Shown here in pieces: positions 1 through 6,912 of a stretch of 8,244 nt of DNA. The position numbers and the translations under genes were made by a program. The notes under the pieces were generated by a model, which worked only from the letters and a program-made list of their open reading frames with translations, searched no databases and was not told where the DNA came from. This DNA comes from an uncultured Parabacteroides sp. (lineage in GTDB: Bacteria; Bacteroidota; Bacteroidia; Bacteroidales; Tannerellaceae): the NCBI GenBank assembly GCA_934718155.1, contig CAKUZF010000063.1, forward strand, positions 1 through 8,244, written 5' to 3'. Numbering within the stretch: the stretch's first letter is position 1; each line of letters starts with the position of its first letter.

Positions 1-42
1 TTTCTATTTCTATTACTTTGGTTATGGATGATTTCCGATAAG

Positions 43-80
43 CAAAGATAAGGTGCAATACATTAAAAAACGTATACAAA
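43..80 (-). promoter_or_regulatory. Candidate leftward promoter
   Basis: The minus strand reads TATCTTTGC, with its TATCTTTG core at 50-43. This fits the Bacteroidetes -7 consensus TAnnTTTG exactly. The best -33 candidate is TTTG at 80-77, but the gap of 26 bases is longer than the roughly 20 usually seen. Transcription would start near base 36 and run out of the window. No ATG appears on this strand between the box and the window edge, so the gene served would begin further left. Confidence 0.35.
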
Positions 81-138
81 CCCAAATATTTATGCATTAT
101 TAACGATGAAGAAGTAAGTGCGTAGAGTATTACTCCAT

Positions 139-226
139 AACAGTTGCACTGTCAGTACCACACAAGTAACACTTCAGTGTCAGCTAGCTGAAACTCCAGT
201 ACCACCCGTGTGAAACTCCAGTACCA
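139..226. repeat. Four tandem direct repeats of exactly 22 bp
   Basis: The units are 139-160, 161-182, 183-204 and 205-226, with no spacer between them. On the + strand the last 16 bases of units 3 and 4 are identical (TGAAACTCCAGTACCA). Units 1 and 2 each match 11 of those 16. All units end in CAGTACCA, or CAGTGTCA in unit 2. The six bases at the left of each unit vary. A 22-bp step is close to two helical turns, so the conserved cores face the same side of the DNA, as expected for repeated protein-binding sites such as transposase sites at transposon ends, iterons or operators. It is not a CRISPR array, because the units are too short and there are no separate spacers. Confidence 0.75.
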
Positions 227-253
227 GTTAAGCAGTACTGAAAGTGGTACTGG
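218..253. repeat. Inverted repeat around a CAGTACTG palindrome
   Basis: The end of the fourth 22-bp unit, CCAGTACCA at 218-226, is perfectly complementary in reverse to TGGTACTGG at 245-253. The 18 bases between them include the 8-bp palindrome CAGTACTG at 233-240. The right arm is a partial inverted copy of the array's core; similarity stops after TGGTACTGG. The structure could be a hairpin in RNA, a symmetrical protein-binding site, or facing ends of two related elements. No T-tract follows on either strand, so it is not a terminator. Confidence 0.5.
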
Positions 254-259
254 GAAAGG

Positions 260-364
260 ATGTACATTACTTCCTCTTCGAGAAATGGCGATATCGTTTG
301 GGTTGATTGGGGAGAAGCCAAAGAGCATAATCAGATCTTCTGCGGCATCAGGATCAGTCCCTGA
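260..364 (+). pseudogene. Short open frame resembling the N-terminus of a MazF/PemK toxin
   Basis: An ATG at 260 opens a 34-residue frame ending in TGA at 362-364. Residues 10-19 read GDIVWVDWGE, followed by AKEHNQ and a terminal RISP. MazF/PemK-family RNases commonly begin with a similar stretch (GDIVWVDF then a few residues, HEQ, and later a VISP-like strand). If the match is real, the rest of the toxin (about 75 further residues) is missing and no antitoxin frame is visible, so this would be a decayed remnant. The evidence is one short motif recognised by eye. The opposite strand is also open here (84 codons without a stop, about 403 down to 152, first ATG at 328), so the coding sense is uncertain. 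It could equally be noncoding. Confidence 0.2.
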
Positions 365-458
365 AAACCTAGCAGCCTGATGTTCTATGCGTGGAGCGCA
401 ACTTTATGGGAGTGGTGGCTCCAGACGTGACTGAAAACGTCGATTTGGATAAGATATA

Positions 459-490
459 TTTGTGTGTTTTCGGTGTTCTCACTACTTTTG
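459..490 (+). promoter_or_regulatory. Promoter of uraA (Bacteroidetes type)
   Basis: TTTG at 459-462 and TACTTTTG at 483-490 are separated by 20 bases. This is a full match to the Bacteroidetes primary sigma-factor pattern TTTG-N(about 20)-TAnnTTTG. Transcription should start about 7 bases downstream, near 497, leaving a leader of roughly 30 bases before the ATG at 530. The position rules out the upstream in-frame ATG at 464 as the start of uraA, because that codon lies inside the promoter spacer. Confidence 0.75.
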
Positions 491-529
491 CCGTTGGAGC
501 GAAAATACCATGCATATATTTTAAAAACA

Positions 530-1720
530 ATGGATACAGAACAGTTATCACTTACCAAAAAGACCATCGTAGGAGTGCAGTTCCTCTTCGTGGCTTTTGG
601 CGCGACGGTCTTGGTGCCCTTGCTTATCGGCATCGACCCCGCGACGGCTCTTTTCACCGCAGGTGTGGGAACCTTCCTTTTTCATTTCGTCACCAAGGGC
701 AAGGTGCCTATCTTCCTTGGCAGTTCGTTTGCGTTTATCGCTCCCATCATCGCGGCCACCAAGGAGTGGGGGCTGCAAGGCACCATCGCGGGATTGACAA
801 GCGTGTCGCTGGTCTATTTCGTCATGAGTGCGCTGGTGAAGTGGCAGGGCAAGAAATTGCTCGACCGTCTTTTCCCGCCCGTGGTTATTGGTCCGGCCAT
901 CATCCTGATCGGTCTGTCGCTCTCGGGCAGTGCGGTGGATATGGCCAAGACGAATTGGCTGTTGGCCGCCGTTGCGCTCGTCACGGCCATCGTGGTGCTG
1001 ACGCTTGGCAAGGGGCTGATGAAACTCGTGCCCATCATCACGGGAGTCGTGGTGGGCTACGTGGTCGCTATTCTTGAGGGCGAGGTTAGTTTTGCGGGCG
1101 TGGCTGAGGCTTCGTGGTTTGCTTGCCCTGTGACGTTCGACACCATTACCCATTTCGAGTGGGCGCCGTTTCTCTATATGCTCCCTGTGGCGATTGCCCC
1201 CGTGCTGGAGCATATTGGCGATGTGTATGTGGTGGGCGCTGTGGCCCAGAAGGATTTCGTCAAGGATCCCGGTCTGCATCGCACGATGCTTGGCGATGGT
1301 TTGGCTTGTCTTTGCTCGGCGTTGCTTGGTGGTCCGCCCGAGACGACCTATTCCGAGGTGACTGGCGCAATGTCGATCACGAAGGTGACGTCGCCCGCCG
1401 TGATCCGCATCTCGGCCGCTACGGCCATCTGTTTCTCCATCGTGGGCAAACTGAGTGCGCTGCTTCAGAGCATTCCGCAGGCGGTGTTGGGTGGCATCAT
1501 GCTGCTGCTTTTTGGAACGATCGCCAGTGTGGGCGTGCAGAACCTGATGCACAACAAGGTGGATATGAACGACACACGCAACGTGATTATCGTCTCCGTG
1601 ATGCTGACCGTAGGACTGGGTGGAGCCGTGCTCTCTTATGGCGCATTCTCGATAGCGGGCATCGGTTTGGCCGCTCTGATCGGTGTGCTGCTCAACCTGG
1701 TTTTGCCGAAGACGAAATAG
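530..1720 (+). CDS. uraA: Uracil permease, NCS2 (nucleobase:cation symporter 2) family
   Basis: This gene encodes a 396-residue inner-membrane protein expected to import uracil with protons for pyrimidine salvage. It is hydrophobic throughout, in keeping with the 14-segment NCS2 fold. The two glutamates that hold uracil in E. coli UraA (E241 and E290) are present as E227 in LEHIGD and E276 in TTYSEVTG, with the same 49-residue separation. KDPGLHRTMLGDGL and KVD near the C-terminus are also family-like. The E. coli EHIGH histidine (H245) is aspartate here (D231), so details of proton coupling may differ. It is slightly shorter than the 429-residue E. coli protein. I chose ATG 530 over the in-frame ATG 464 because the promoter covers 459-490. 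The codon follows an A-rich leader (TTTTAAAAACA) with no Shine-Dalgarno site, as is normal in this phylum. It stands alone and converges on secA. Uracil is the likeliest substrate; another nucleobase is possible. Confidence 0.92.
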   Translation: MDTEQLSLTKKTIVGVQFLFVAFGATVLVPLLIGIDPATALFTAGVGTFLFHFVTKGKVPIFLGSSFAFIAPIIAATKEWGLQGTIAGLTSVSLVYFVMSALVKWQGKKLLDRLFPPVVIGPAIILIGLSLSGSAVDMAKTNWLLAAVALVTAIVVLTLGKGLMKLVPIITGVVVGYVVAILEGEVSFAGVAEASWFACPVTFDTITHFEWAPFLYMLPVAIAPVLEHIGDVYVVGAVAQKDFVKDPGLHRTMLGDGLACLCSALLGGPPETTYSEVTGAMSITKVTSPAVIRISAATAICFSIVGKLSALLQSIPQAVLGGIMLLLFGTIASVGVQNLMHNKVDMNDTRNVIIVSVMLTVGLGGAVLSYGAFSIAGIGLAALIGVLLNLVLPKTK

Positions 1721-1773
1721 GGCGAGAACTTAACGAATACACTTAACGCTCCGTAAAGCGACAGCGTGAAATA

Positions 1774-1813
1774 AAAAGAGCCATCCCAGTCGTAAGGCCG
1801 GGATGGCTCTTTT
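1774..1813. terminator. Bidirectional intrinsic terminator between uraA and secA
   Basis: Two perfectly complementary 14-base arms (1774-1787 and 1800-1813; core GAGCCATCCC / GGGATGGCTC) flank a 12-base loop. The arms begin with AAAA and end with TTTT, so a U-tract follows the hairpin on both strands: TTTT on the + strand and TTTTT on the - strand. It lies 53 bases after the uraA stop and 30 bases after the secA stop, and so can end both convergent transcripts. Confidence 0.9.
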
Positions 1814-1843
1814 GTTGATATTTATTACAAGTGGAAGCAGGGC

Positions 1844-4800
1844 TTACAATCCCTGTCCGTGGCAATTCTTATATTTCTTGCCGCTACCGCAGGGGCAAAG
1901 ATCGTTTCGGCCTACACGTTTCTCAGCGCGCACTGCCTCGGGGTCTTCGCTCTCGATAATGCCTTCGTCGTTGGTTACCTCGGGGGTGGTTGTTTCCTCC
2001 TCAATCACCTCGGCTTCCTCAATCACCTCGGCCTCCTCAACGTCGTCGTGGTTCTCGGCGGCTTGCTGCTGTTGCTTGGCGTGCTGCATGGCCAATTGCT
2101 GGATGCGCTCGCGCTCAGCCTCGATTGCCTCGGCGGCCTGTTTAGCCAACGCCTCCTGGCGTGCGGCCATTGCCTTGCGCTCCTCCTCGGTCGGCTCGCG
2201 ACGTGTAGGGATCTGTCCACGCATCAATACGGCTACGATCTTGCGGTTCATGGCGTCAACCATGTTCTTGAAGAGGTTGTATGACTCTAACTTGTAGATC
2301 AACAAGGGATCCTTGTTCTCGTAGCTGGCGTTCTGCACTGAGTGGCGCAACTCGTCCATCTCGCGCAGGTGCTCTTTCCATGCGTCGTCGATCATGCGGA
2401 GCAGGAGCAACTTCTGGAATGACTTCACGATGGTCTTACACTCGGTCTCATAGGCCTCGCGCAGGTTGCAAGAGATGTTGTACATACGCTTGCCATCCGA
2501 GATGGGCACCATAATGTTCTCATACATCGCACCGTTTTGCTCGAATACCTCCTTGATGACAGGGTAGGCCACCTGAGCGATATGATCCATGCGGCGCTTG
2601 AAGTTTTTCAAAGCCTCGTCGAACAGCAGGTCGGTCAGCTTCTCGTTCTTCATATCCTTATAGGTCGCTTTGTCAACCGGGCTCTCCATAGCGAAGGTCT
2701 TGAATACGTCCATCTTGAAGCTCTCGAAGTTGCCTTCGCATTGATCAACGATGGAGGTAGCGGTGTCGTAAAGCGTGTTCATCACGTCCAAGCCGATGCG
2801 CTCGCCCATCAAGGCGTGGCGACGACGGGCGTAGATTACGGTACGTTGTGAGTTCATGACATCGTCGTACTCCAACAGACGCTTACGGATGCCGAAGTTG
2901 TTCTCCTCTACCTTCTTCTGTGCGCGCTCTACGGATTTGCTCAGCATGTTGTGCTCCAGCACCTCGCCTTCCTTGAATCCTAACTTGTCCATCAGGGCGG
3001 CGATGCGCTCTGAGGCAAACAGACGCATCAAGTCGTCTTCCAAAGAGACGAAGAACACAGATGAGCCCGGGTCGCCCTGACGGCCGGCACGTCCGCGCAA
3101 CTGGCGGTCAACACGGCGGCTCTCATGACGCTCCGTACCGATGATGGCCAAACCACCTGCCTCTTTAACCTCCTTCGAGAGCTTGATATCTGTACCACGA
3201 CCTGCCATGTTGGTGGCGATGGTCACTGTACTGCTCTGTCCGGCCAAAGCGACAATCTCGGCCTCCTTCTGGTGCAACTTTGCGTTCAATACGTTATGCT
3301 TGATGTTGCGGATCTTCAACATGCGGCTTAGCAACTCAGAGATCTCGACCGATGTCGTACCTACCAAGACGGGGCGTCCGGCACTGGTCAGTCGTTCGAT
3401 CTCCTCGATCACTGCGTTGTACTTCTCGCGCTTCGTCTTGTAGATGCGGTCGTTCATATCAATACGTGCGATGGGGCGGTTGGTCGGGATGACTACGACA
3501 TCCAGCTTGTAGATGTCCCAGAACTCGCCTGCCTCCGTCTCTGCCGTACCGGTCATACCGCTCAACTTGTGATACATACGGAAGTAGTTCTGCAAGGTGA
3601 TGGTAGCGAAGGTCTGCGTAGCGGCCTCAACCTTCACACGCTCCTTAGCCTCGATGGCTTGGTGCAAACCGTCGGAATAGCGGCGGCCATCCATGATACG
3701 GCCGGTCTGCTCATCGACAATCAAGACTTTATTGTCGATCACCACATACTCGTCGTCTTTCTCGAAGAGGGTGTAGGCCTTCAGCAACTGGTTGATGGTG
3801 TGTACACGCTCGCTCTTCACGGAGTAGTTGGCCAAGATCTGGTCTTTGCGAGCCTGCTTCTCTTCGTCGCTCACGTCTAAGGTCTCCAGCTGCGACAGCT
3901 CGGAGGTGATGTCGGGAAGGACGAAGAAGGTAGGATCCTCAGTCTTACCTGTCAACAGGTCGATACCCTTATCGGTCAGCTCAATGCTGTTGTTTTTCTC
4001 GTCGATCACGAAATAGAGTTCGTCGGTCGCCTCGTGCATGTGGCGGTTGTTCTCCGACATGTAGTACTCCTCGGTCTTCAACATCTGAGCCTTGATGCCC
4101 TGCTCACTGAGGTATTTGATCAATGCCTTGTTGCGCGGGAATCCCTTGTGCGAACGGAAGAGCTGGATAGAACCTTCCTCCACCTCGGCGGGATCGCTGC
4201 TGGCCATTTTCTTCTTGGCCTCGATAAGCAATTGCGAGCAGAGTGCCTTTTGGGCGTTGACTACCACCTCGACGTTCGGGCGGAACTGCTCGAAGAGTTG
4301 CTGCTCGCCGCGGGGCACGGGGCCAGAGATAATCAACGGCGTACGTGCATCGTCGATCAATACAGAGTCCACCTCATCGACAATGGCATAGTTGTGCTTG
4401 CGCTGCACTAAGTCGTGGGGGTTGTTGGCCATGTTGTCGCGCAGGTAGTCGAAACCAAATTCGTTGTTCGTACCAAACGTGATGTCGGCCTCGTAGGCTC
4501 TACGGCGTGCGTCGGAGTTGGGCTGGTGCTTATCAATGCAATCTACTGAAAGACCATGGAACATGTAGAGCGGTCCCATCCACTCAGAGTCACGCTTCGA
4601 CAGGTAGTCGTTGACGGTTACGACATGTACACCATTGCGAGTCAAGGCGTTCAAGAATACAGGCAGTGTGGCCACCAAGGTTTTACCCTCACCTGTAGCC
4701 ATCTCGGCAATCTTTCCCTTATGCAGTACGACACCACCAAAGAGCTGTACGTCGTAGTGTACCATGTCCCACTTGATCTCATTGCCACCAGCTTTCCAGT

Positions 4801-5272
4801 GGTTCTGATAAATCGCCTTGTCGCCCTCGATGCGCACGAAGTCGTGGCGGGGAGCCAGTTCACGGTCGAACGGTGTGGCGGTAACCACCACCTCCTCGTT
4901 CTCGGCAAAGCGGCGAGCGGTGTCCTTCATGATGGCGAAAGCCTCGGGGAGCTCCTCGTTCAGCTTAACCTCCATCTTGTCGAGAATGACTTTCTCGATT
5001 TTATCCACCTCTGCCCAAATGCTCTCGCGCTCTTCGATCTCGGTCTTCTCGATGCTGTCGCGAAGTTCCTTCGCTTTTGCCTTCTCTTCGGCCACGGCAT
5101 CTTGGATGCGTTGCTTGATGGCATCAACTCGGGCGCGCAACTCGTCGTTCGAGAGTTGCTGGATCGAGGGATAAACCGCTTTGATCTTGTCTACCCACGG
5201 CGTAATTTCTTTCAGGTCACGTTGTGATTTATTGCCGAACAACTTCGTCAGCAAATCATTAAATCCTATCAT
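1844..5272 (-). CDS. secA: Protein translocase ATPase SecA
   Basis: SecA is the motor that pushes unfolded preproteins through the SecYEG channel; it works at the cytoplasmic face of the inner membrane. The 1142-residue product has all the expected landmarks: MATGEGKT (Walker A, K197-T198), DEVD (Walker B, 299-302), the RGRAGRQGD helicase-type motif VI (726-734), and the C-terminal zinc motif CPC...CH (C1126, C1128, C1137, H1138) that binds SecB or ribosomes in other species. It is about 240 residues longer than E. coli SecA. About 90 of these lie before Walker A: a charged helical stretch near residues 55-110 and a block near 125-175. Further extra sequence follows DEVD. Such insertions are typical of Bacteroidetes SecA. 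An acidic linker with a repeated EAEVIE precedes the zinc motif. It is last in a leftward cluster, 41 bases after the phosphatase-like gene, with no clear promoter in the gap, so cotranscription is likely. The start ATG is preceded by A-rich sequence. Confidence 0.97.
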   Translation of the reverse strand: MIGFNDLLTKLFGNKSQRDLKEITPWVDKIKAVYPSIQQLSNDELRARVDAIKQRIQDAVAEEKAKAKELRDSIEKTEIEERESIWAEVDKIEKVILDKMEVKLNEELPEAFAIMKDTARRFAENEEVVVTATPFDRELAPRHDFVRIEGDKAIYQNHWKAGGNEIKWDMVHYDVQLFGGVVLHKGKIAEMATGEGKTLVATLPVFLNALTRNGVHVVTVNDYLSKRDSEWMGPLYMFHGLSVDCIDKHQPNSDARRRAYEADITFGTNNEFGFDYLRDNMANNPHDLVQRKHNYAIVDEVDSVLIDDARTPLIISGPVPRGEQQLFEQFRPNVEVVVNAQKALCSQLLIEAKKKMASSDPAEVEEGSIQLFRSHKGFPRNKALIKYLSEQGIKAQMLKTEEYYMSENNRHMHEATDELYFVIDEKNNSIELTDKGIDLLTGKTEDPTFFVLPDITSELSQLETLDVSDEEKQARKDQILANYSVKSERVHTINQLLKAYTLFEKDDEYVVIDNKVLIVDEQTGRIMDGRRYSDGLHQAIEAKERVKVEAATQTFATITLQNYFRMYHKLSGMTGTAETEAGEFWDIYKLDVVVIPTNRPIARIDMNDRIYKTKREKYNAVIEEIERLTSAGRPVLVGTTSVEISELLSRMLKIRNIKHNVLNAKLHQKEAEIVALAGQSSTVTIATNMAGRGTDIKLSKEVKEAGGLAIIGTERHESRRVDRQLRGRAGRQGDPGSSVFFVSLEDDLMRLFASERIAALMDKLGFKEGEVLEHNMLSKSVERAQKKVEENNFGIRKRLLEYDDVMNSQRTVIYARRRHALMGERIGLDVMNTLYDTATSIVDQCEGNFESFKMDVFKTFAMESPVDKATYKDMKNEKLTDLLFDEALKNFKRRMDHIAQVAYPVIKEVFEQNGAMYENIMVPISDGKRMYNISCNLREAYETECKTIVKSFQKLLLLRMIDDAWKEHLREMDELRHSVQNASYENKDPLLIYKLESYNLFKNMVDAMNRKIVAVLMRGQIPTRREPTEEERKAMAARQEALAKQAAEAIEAERERIQQLAMQHAKQQQQAAENHDDVEEAEVIEEAEVIEEETTTPEVTNDEGIIESEDPEAVRAEKRVGRNDLCPCGSGKKYKNCHGQGL
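2000..2035 (-). repeat. 18-bp tandem duplication inside secA
   Basis: Bases 2000-2017 and 2018-2035 are copies of one 18-base unit that differ at a single position (T or C). In the protein they encode the repeated EAEVIE hexapeptide of the acidic linker just before the C-terminal zinc motif. The unit is a multiple of three, so gain or loss of copies keeps the frame open. Confidence 0.85.
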
Positions 5273-5313
5273 AATTAGTTTTGTTTCGTTGTTTGTTTTT
5301 ATTTCTATGATAA

Positions 5314-6912
5314 TTATTTTGCCTCTCTATTTTCAGAAATCTCTCTCAAGGGGAGCGCATTAGAGGCATTGGGTGGCCTGATCCTCAGCACATGGGTGAC
5401 CGTAGGAGCTACCTCGGTGGCTTTCACCTCGCGATAGATGTGTTGAGGTTTCAGCCCATTGCCCAAGAATACCAAGGGAGTGATGACCGCATTGTTGCGG
5501 ATTACCTTGACGGGTTGTTTATCGTTGTCGAAATTAAGTTTCCATCCGGGTTGCAGCTCGATAATCAGATCGCCTCGACGCAGGTGGTGTGTGCCTTGGC
5601 GGAACTTGATCGTCCCTTCGTTCCAGTCGCCCACTAAGAGGCTGTTGTCGGTCGTGACAGATTGCACGCCGCTGAACTCCTGCAAGAAAGAGGCCGCTTG
5701 GTTCTGTATGGAGGTCAAGTCGAGCTTTGCGTCCTCAATCGCCTTGCGGTTTAGATAGATCTGCGAATTATAATAGCCTTTCACCCAATTGGTCTGTTGG
5801 CCATGTAAGGCCATCAGATACATATTCAGCAGGGCCAGGCAGCGCTTGGGGTGAAACTCACCGCCATTCACCTTCATCCCGTCGGGATAGGACTCTTCGC
5901 TTTGGTAATAGCCTGATCCGGTGAAGACTACCAACGTATTGGCCAAGCCTACCTTCTTGTCGATGGTGTCGAGCAGTTTCTCGATGTCTTGATCCAGCTG
6001 GTAATAGGTGTCTTGTATCTCGCGTGTATATTCCTTGTTTTGTGTGCCTAAGAAGTTGCCGGCGTAATAGGTGACAGAGAGCATGTCGGGGCAGCTTCGA
6101 GTGCCGAAGCCTCCGTACTCTAAGAACTGGATGGCCAGGCGATTGACCTCCTTATTGATGAAAGGCGAGGTCTTGAAGCGAGGATAGCCGTCTTGGGCTT
6201 TCTCATTGAACGTGTAGCGATAGGGGATCTCGTCGAGCACGTAGGGAAAGGCGTTGAACTTATCCATCGAGAGCGAGGGGGTCCATACCATTTCGGAGAT
6301 GCGTGCCGAGAGCGACTCAGGGCCGTTGTTGTAGCGATCTACATACCAAGGCGCATCCTTATAATAGGTCGTCGTAGCCCACTTGCCGTTCAAGTTGTCC
6401 ATCCAGAAGGCTCCGTTGGCAGCATGGCCTGCCGAAAGGATCGCACTTTCGGGATCGGGGGCGATGGCATAGACATCGCTTCGCCCGCATGAGGCGATCT
6501 TCAGCTCATCGCCGATTGTCGAACTGAAAAGGTTCTTGGGCGAATAGTTCTCTTTGGTGTAATTGCCGAGATATTCGGGGTCGTTCAGAATCGACACCTC
6601 ACGCTCCCGGTCGAAATCGTAGAGATGATTACCGCTGATACCGCTGAAGCAGGGATTGCTTCCAGTGAACAAGGTGGCGAATGCGCTGGCTTGGTCGAGA
6701 TTGGAGAACTCGAAGTGGATGTTGTTATAGACCACTCCTTGGTTCATCAATCGCTTGAATCCTCTGTCGCCAAATGTGTTGTAGAAGTATTCAATGTAGT
6801 CGCCTCTCAATTGGTCGACAGTGATGCAAACCACCAGCTTGGGTGCATGTTGCTGCGCCTCAAGGTTAGTGACCGCAAGGATGGCTATGAGCGACGACAG
6901 TAATTTTCTCAT
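5314..6912 (-). CDS. Exported alkaline-phosphatase-fold protein, predicted catalytically inactive
   Basis: This is a 532-residue protein. A signal peptide at about residues 1-19 (MRKLLSSLIAILAVTNLEA, then QQ) predicts export to the periplasm. The rest follows the phosphodiesterase/PafA-like alkaline phosphatase pattern: VDQLRGDY (D33), a TGSNP...GISGN segment (83-95), a DTYYQLDQDIEKLLDTID helix, VVFTG before the usual metal site, TPLVFLGNG (478-486), and VAPTVTHVLRI near the C-terminus. By motif spacing the catalytic residues are replaced: Q74 at the Thr/Ser nucleophile, F78 at the following His, Y282 and N286 at the DxxxH ligands, G332-S333 at the DH pair, and I477 at the last His. Only D33 remains. 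A binding, scaffold or sensor role is therefore more likely than hydrolysis. The ATG at 6912 overlaps the upstream TGA as ATGA, suggesting coupled translation; an in-frame ATG at 6924 would add four residues before the signal peptide. The family assignment is firm. The cellular role is unknown. Confidence 0.82.
   Translation of the reverse strand: MRKLLSSLIAILAVTNLEAQQHAPKLVVCITVDQLRGDYIEYFYNTFGDRGFKRLMNQGVVYNNIHFEFSNLDQASAFATLFTGSNPCFSGISGNHLYDFDREREVSILNDPEYLGNYTKENYSPKNLFSSTIGDELKIASCGRSDVYAIAPDPESAILSAGHAANGAFWMDNLNGKWATTTYYKDAPWYVDRYNNGPESLSARISEMVWTPSLSMDKFNAFPYVLDEIPYRYTFNEKAQDGYPRFKTSPFINKEVNRLAIQFLEYGGFGTRSCPDMLSVTYYAGNFLGTQNKEYTREIQDTYYQLDQDIEKLLDTIDKKVGLANTLVVFTGSGYYQSEESYPDGMKVNGGEFHPKRCLALLNMYLMALHGQQTNWVKGYYNSQIYLNRKAIEDAKLDLTSIQNQAASFLQEFSGVQSVTTDNSLLVGDWNEGTIKFRQGTHHLRRGDLIIELQPGWKLNFDNDKQPVKVIRNNAVITPLVFLGNGLKPQHIYREVKATEVAPTVTHVLRIRPPNASNALPLREISENREAK

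Larger units (their letters stand above)
1..226 (-). mobile_element. Possible end of an IS21-like insertion sequence (body outside window)
   Basis: This stretch contains no complete gene. It is AT-rich at its left edge (about 30% GC over the first 60 bases, clearly lower than the genes). It is bounded on the right by four phased 22-bp repeats whose outer edge, read leftward, begins with TG. A promoter-like box at 43-50 also points left. Multiple repeated terminal sequences starting in TG, followed by a leader and a leftward gene, is the arrangement known for the istA-proximal end of IS21-family elements. No transposase sequence, opposite end or target duplication is visible, so this is inference. 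The alternative is a regulatory array upstream of a chromosomal gene that lies further left. Confidence 0.25.

Noticed and set aside
139..226. CRISPR array
   Set aside because: The units are 22 bp including the variable six bases, leaving no room for spacers, and no cas gene is present.
152..328. A 58-residue minus-strand gene starting at 328
   Set aside because: Its C-terminal half is a translation of the 22-bp repeats, no promoter or homologue is recognised, and the frame is probably open by chance. It is kept only as an alternative in the findings.
464..529. N-terminal extension of UraA starting at ATG 464
   Set aside because: The codon falls between the -33 and -7 elements of the uraA promoter, so it would not be in the transcript.
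548..1552. A 334-residue open frame antisense to uraA
   Set aside because: It is rich in His, Arg, Gln and Asp with no recognisable domain, and it lies wholly opposite a well-supported permease. It is explained by the codon bias of uraA.
1859..5227. Several 100-220-residue open frames on the + strand across secA
   Set aside because: All lie opposite a secA with every motif intact, show no family features, and have no promoter or start context of their own.
5314..6912. Functional alkaline phosphatase or PglZ-type protein
   Set aside because: The metal ligands and nucleophile are missing at the expected positions, and there is no defence-system context for PglZ.
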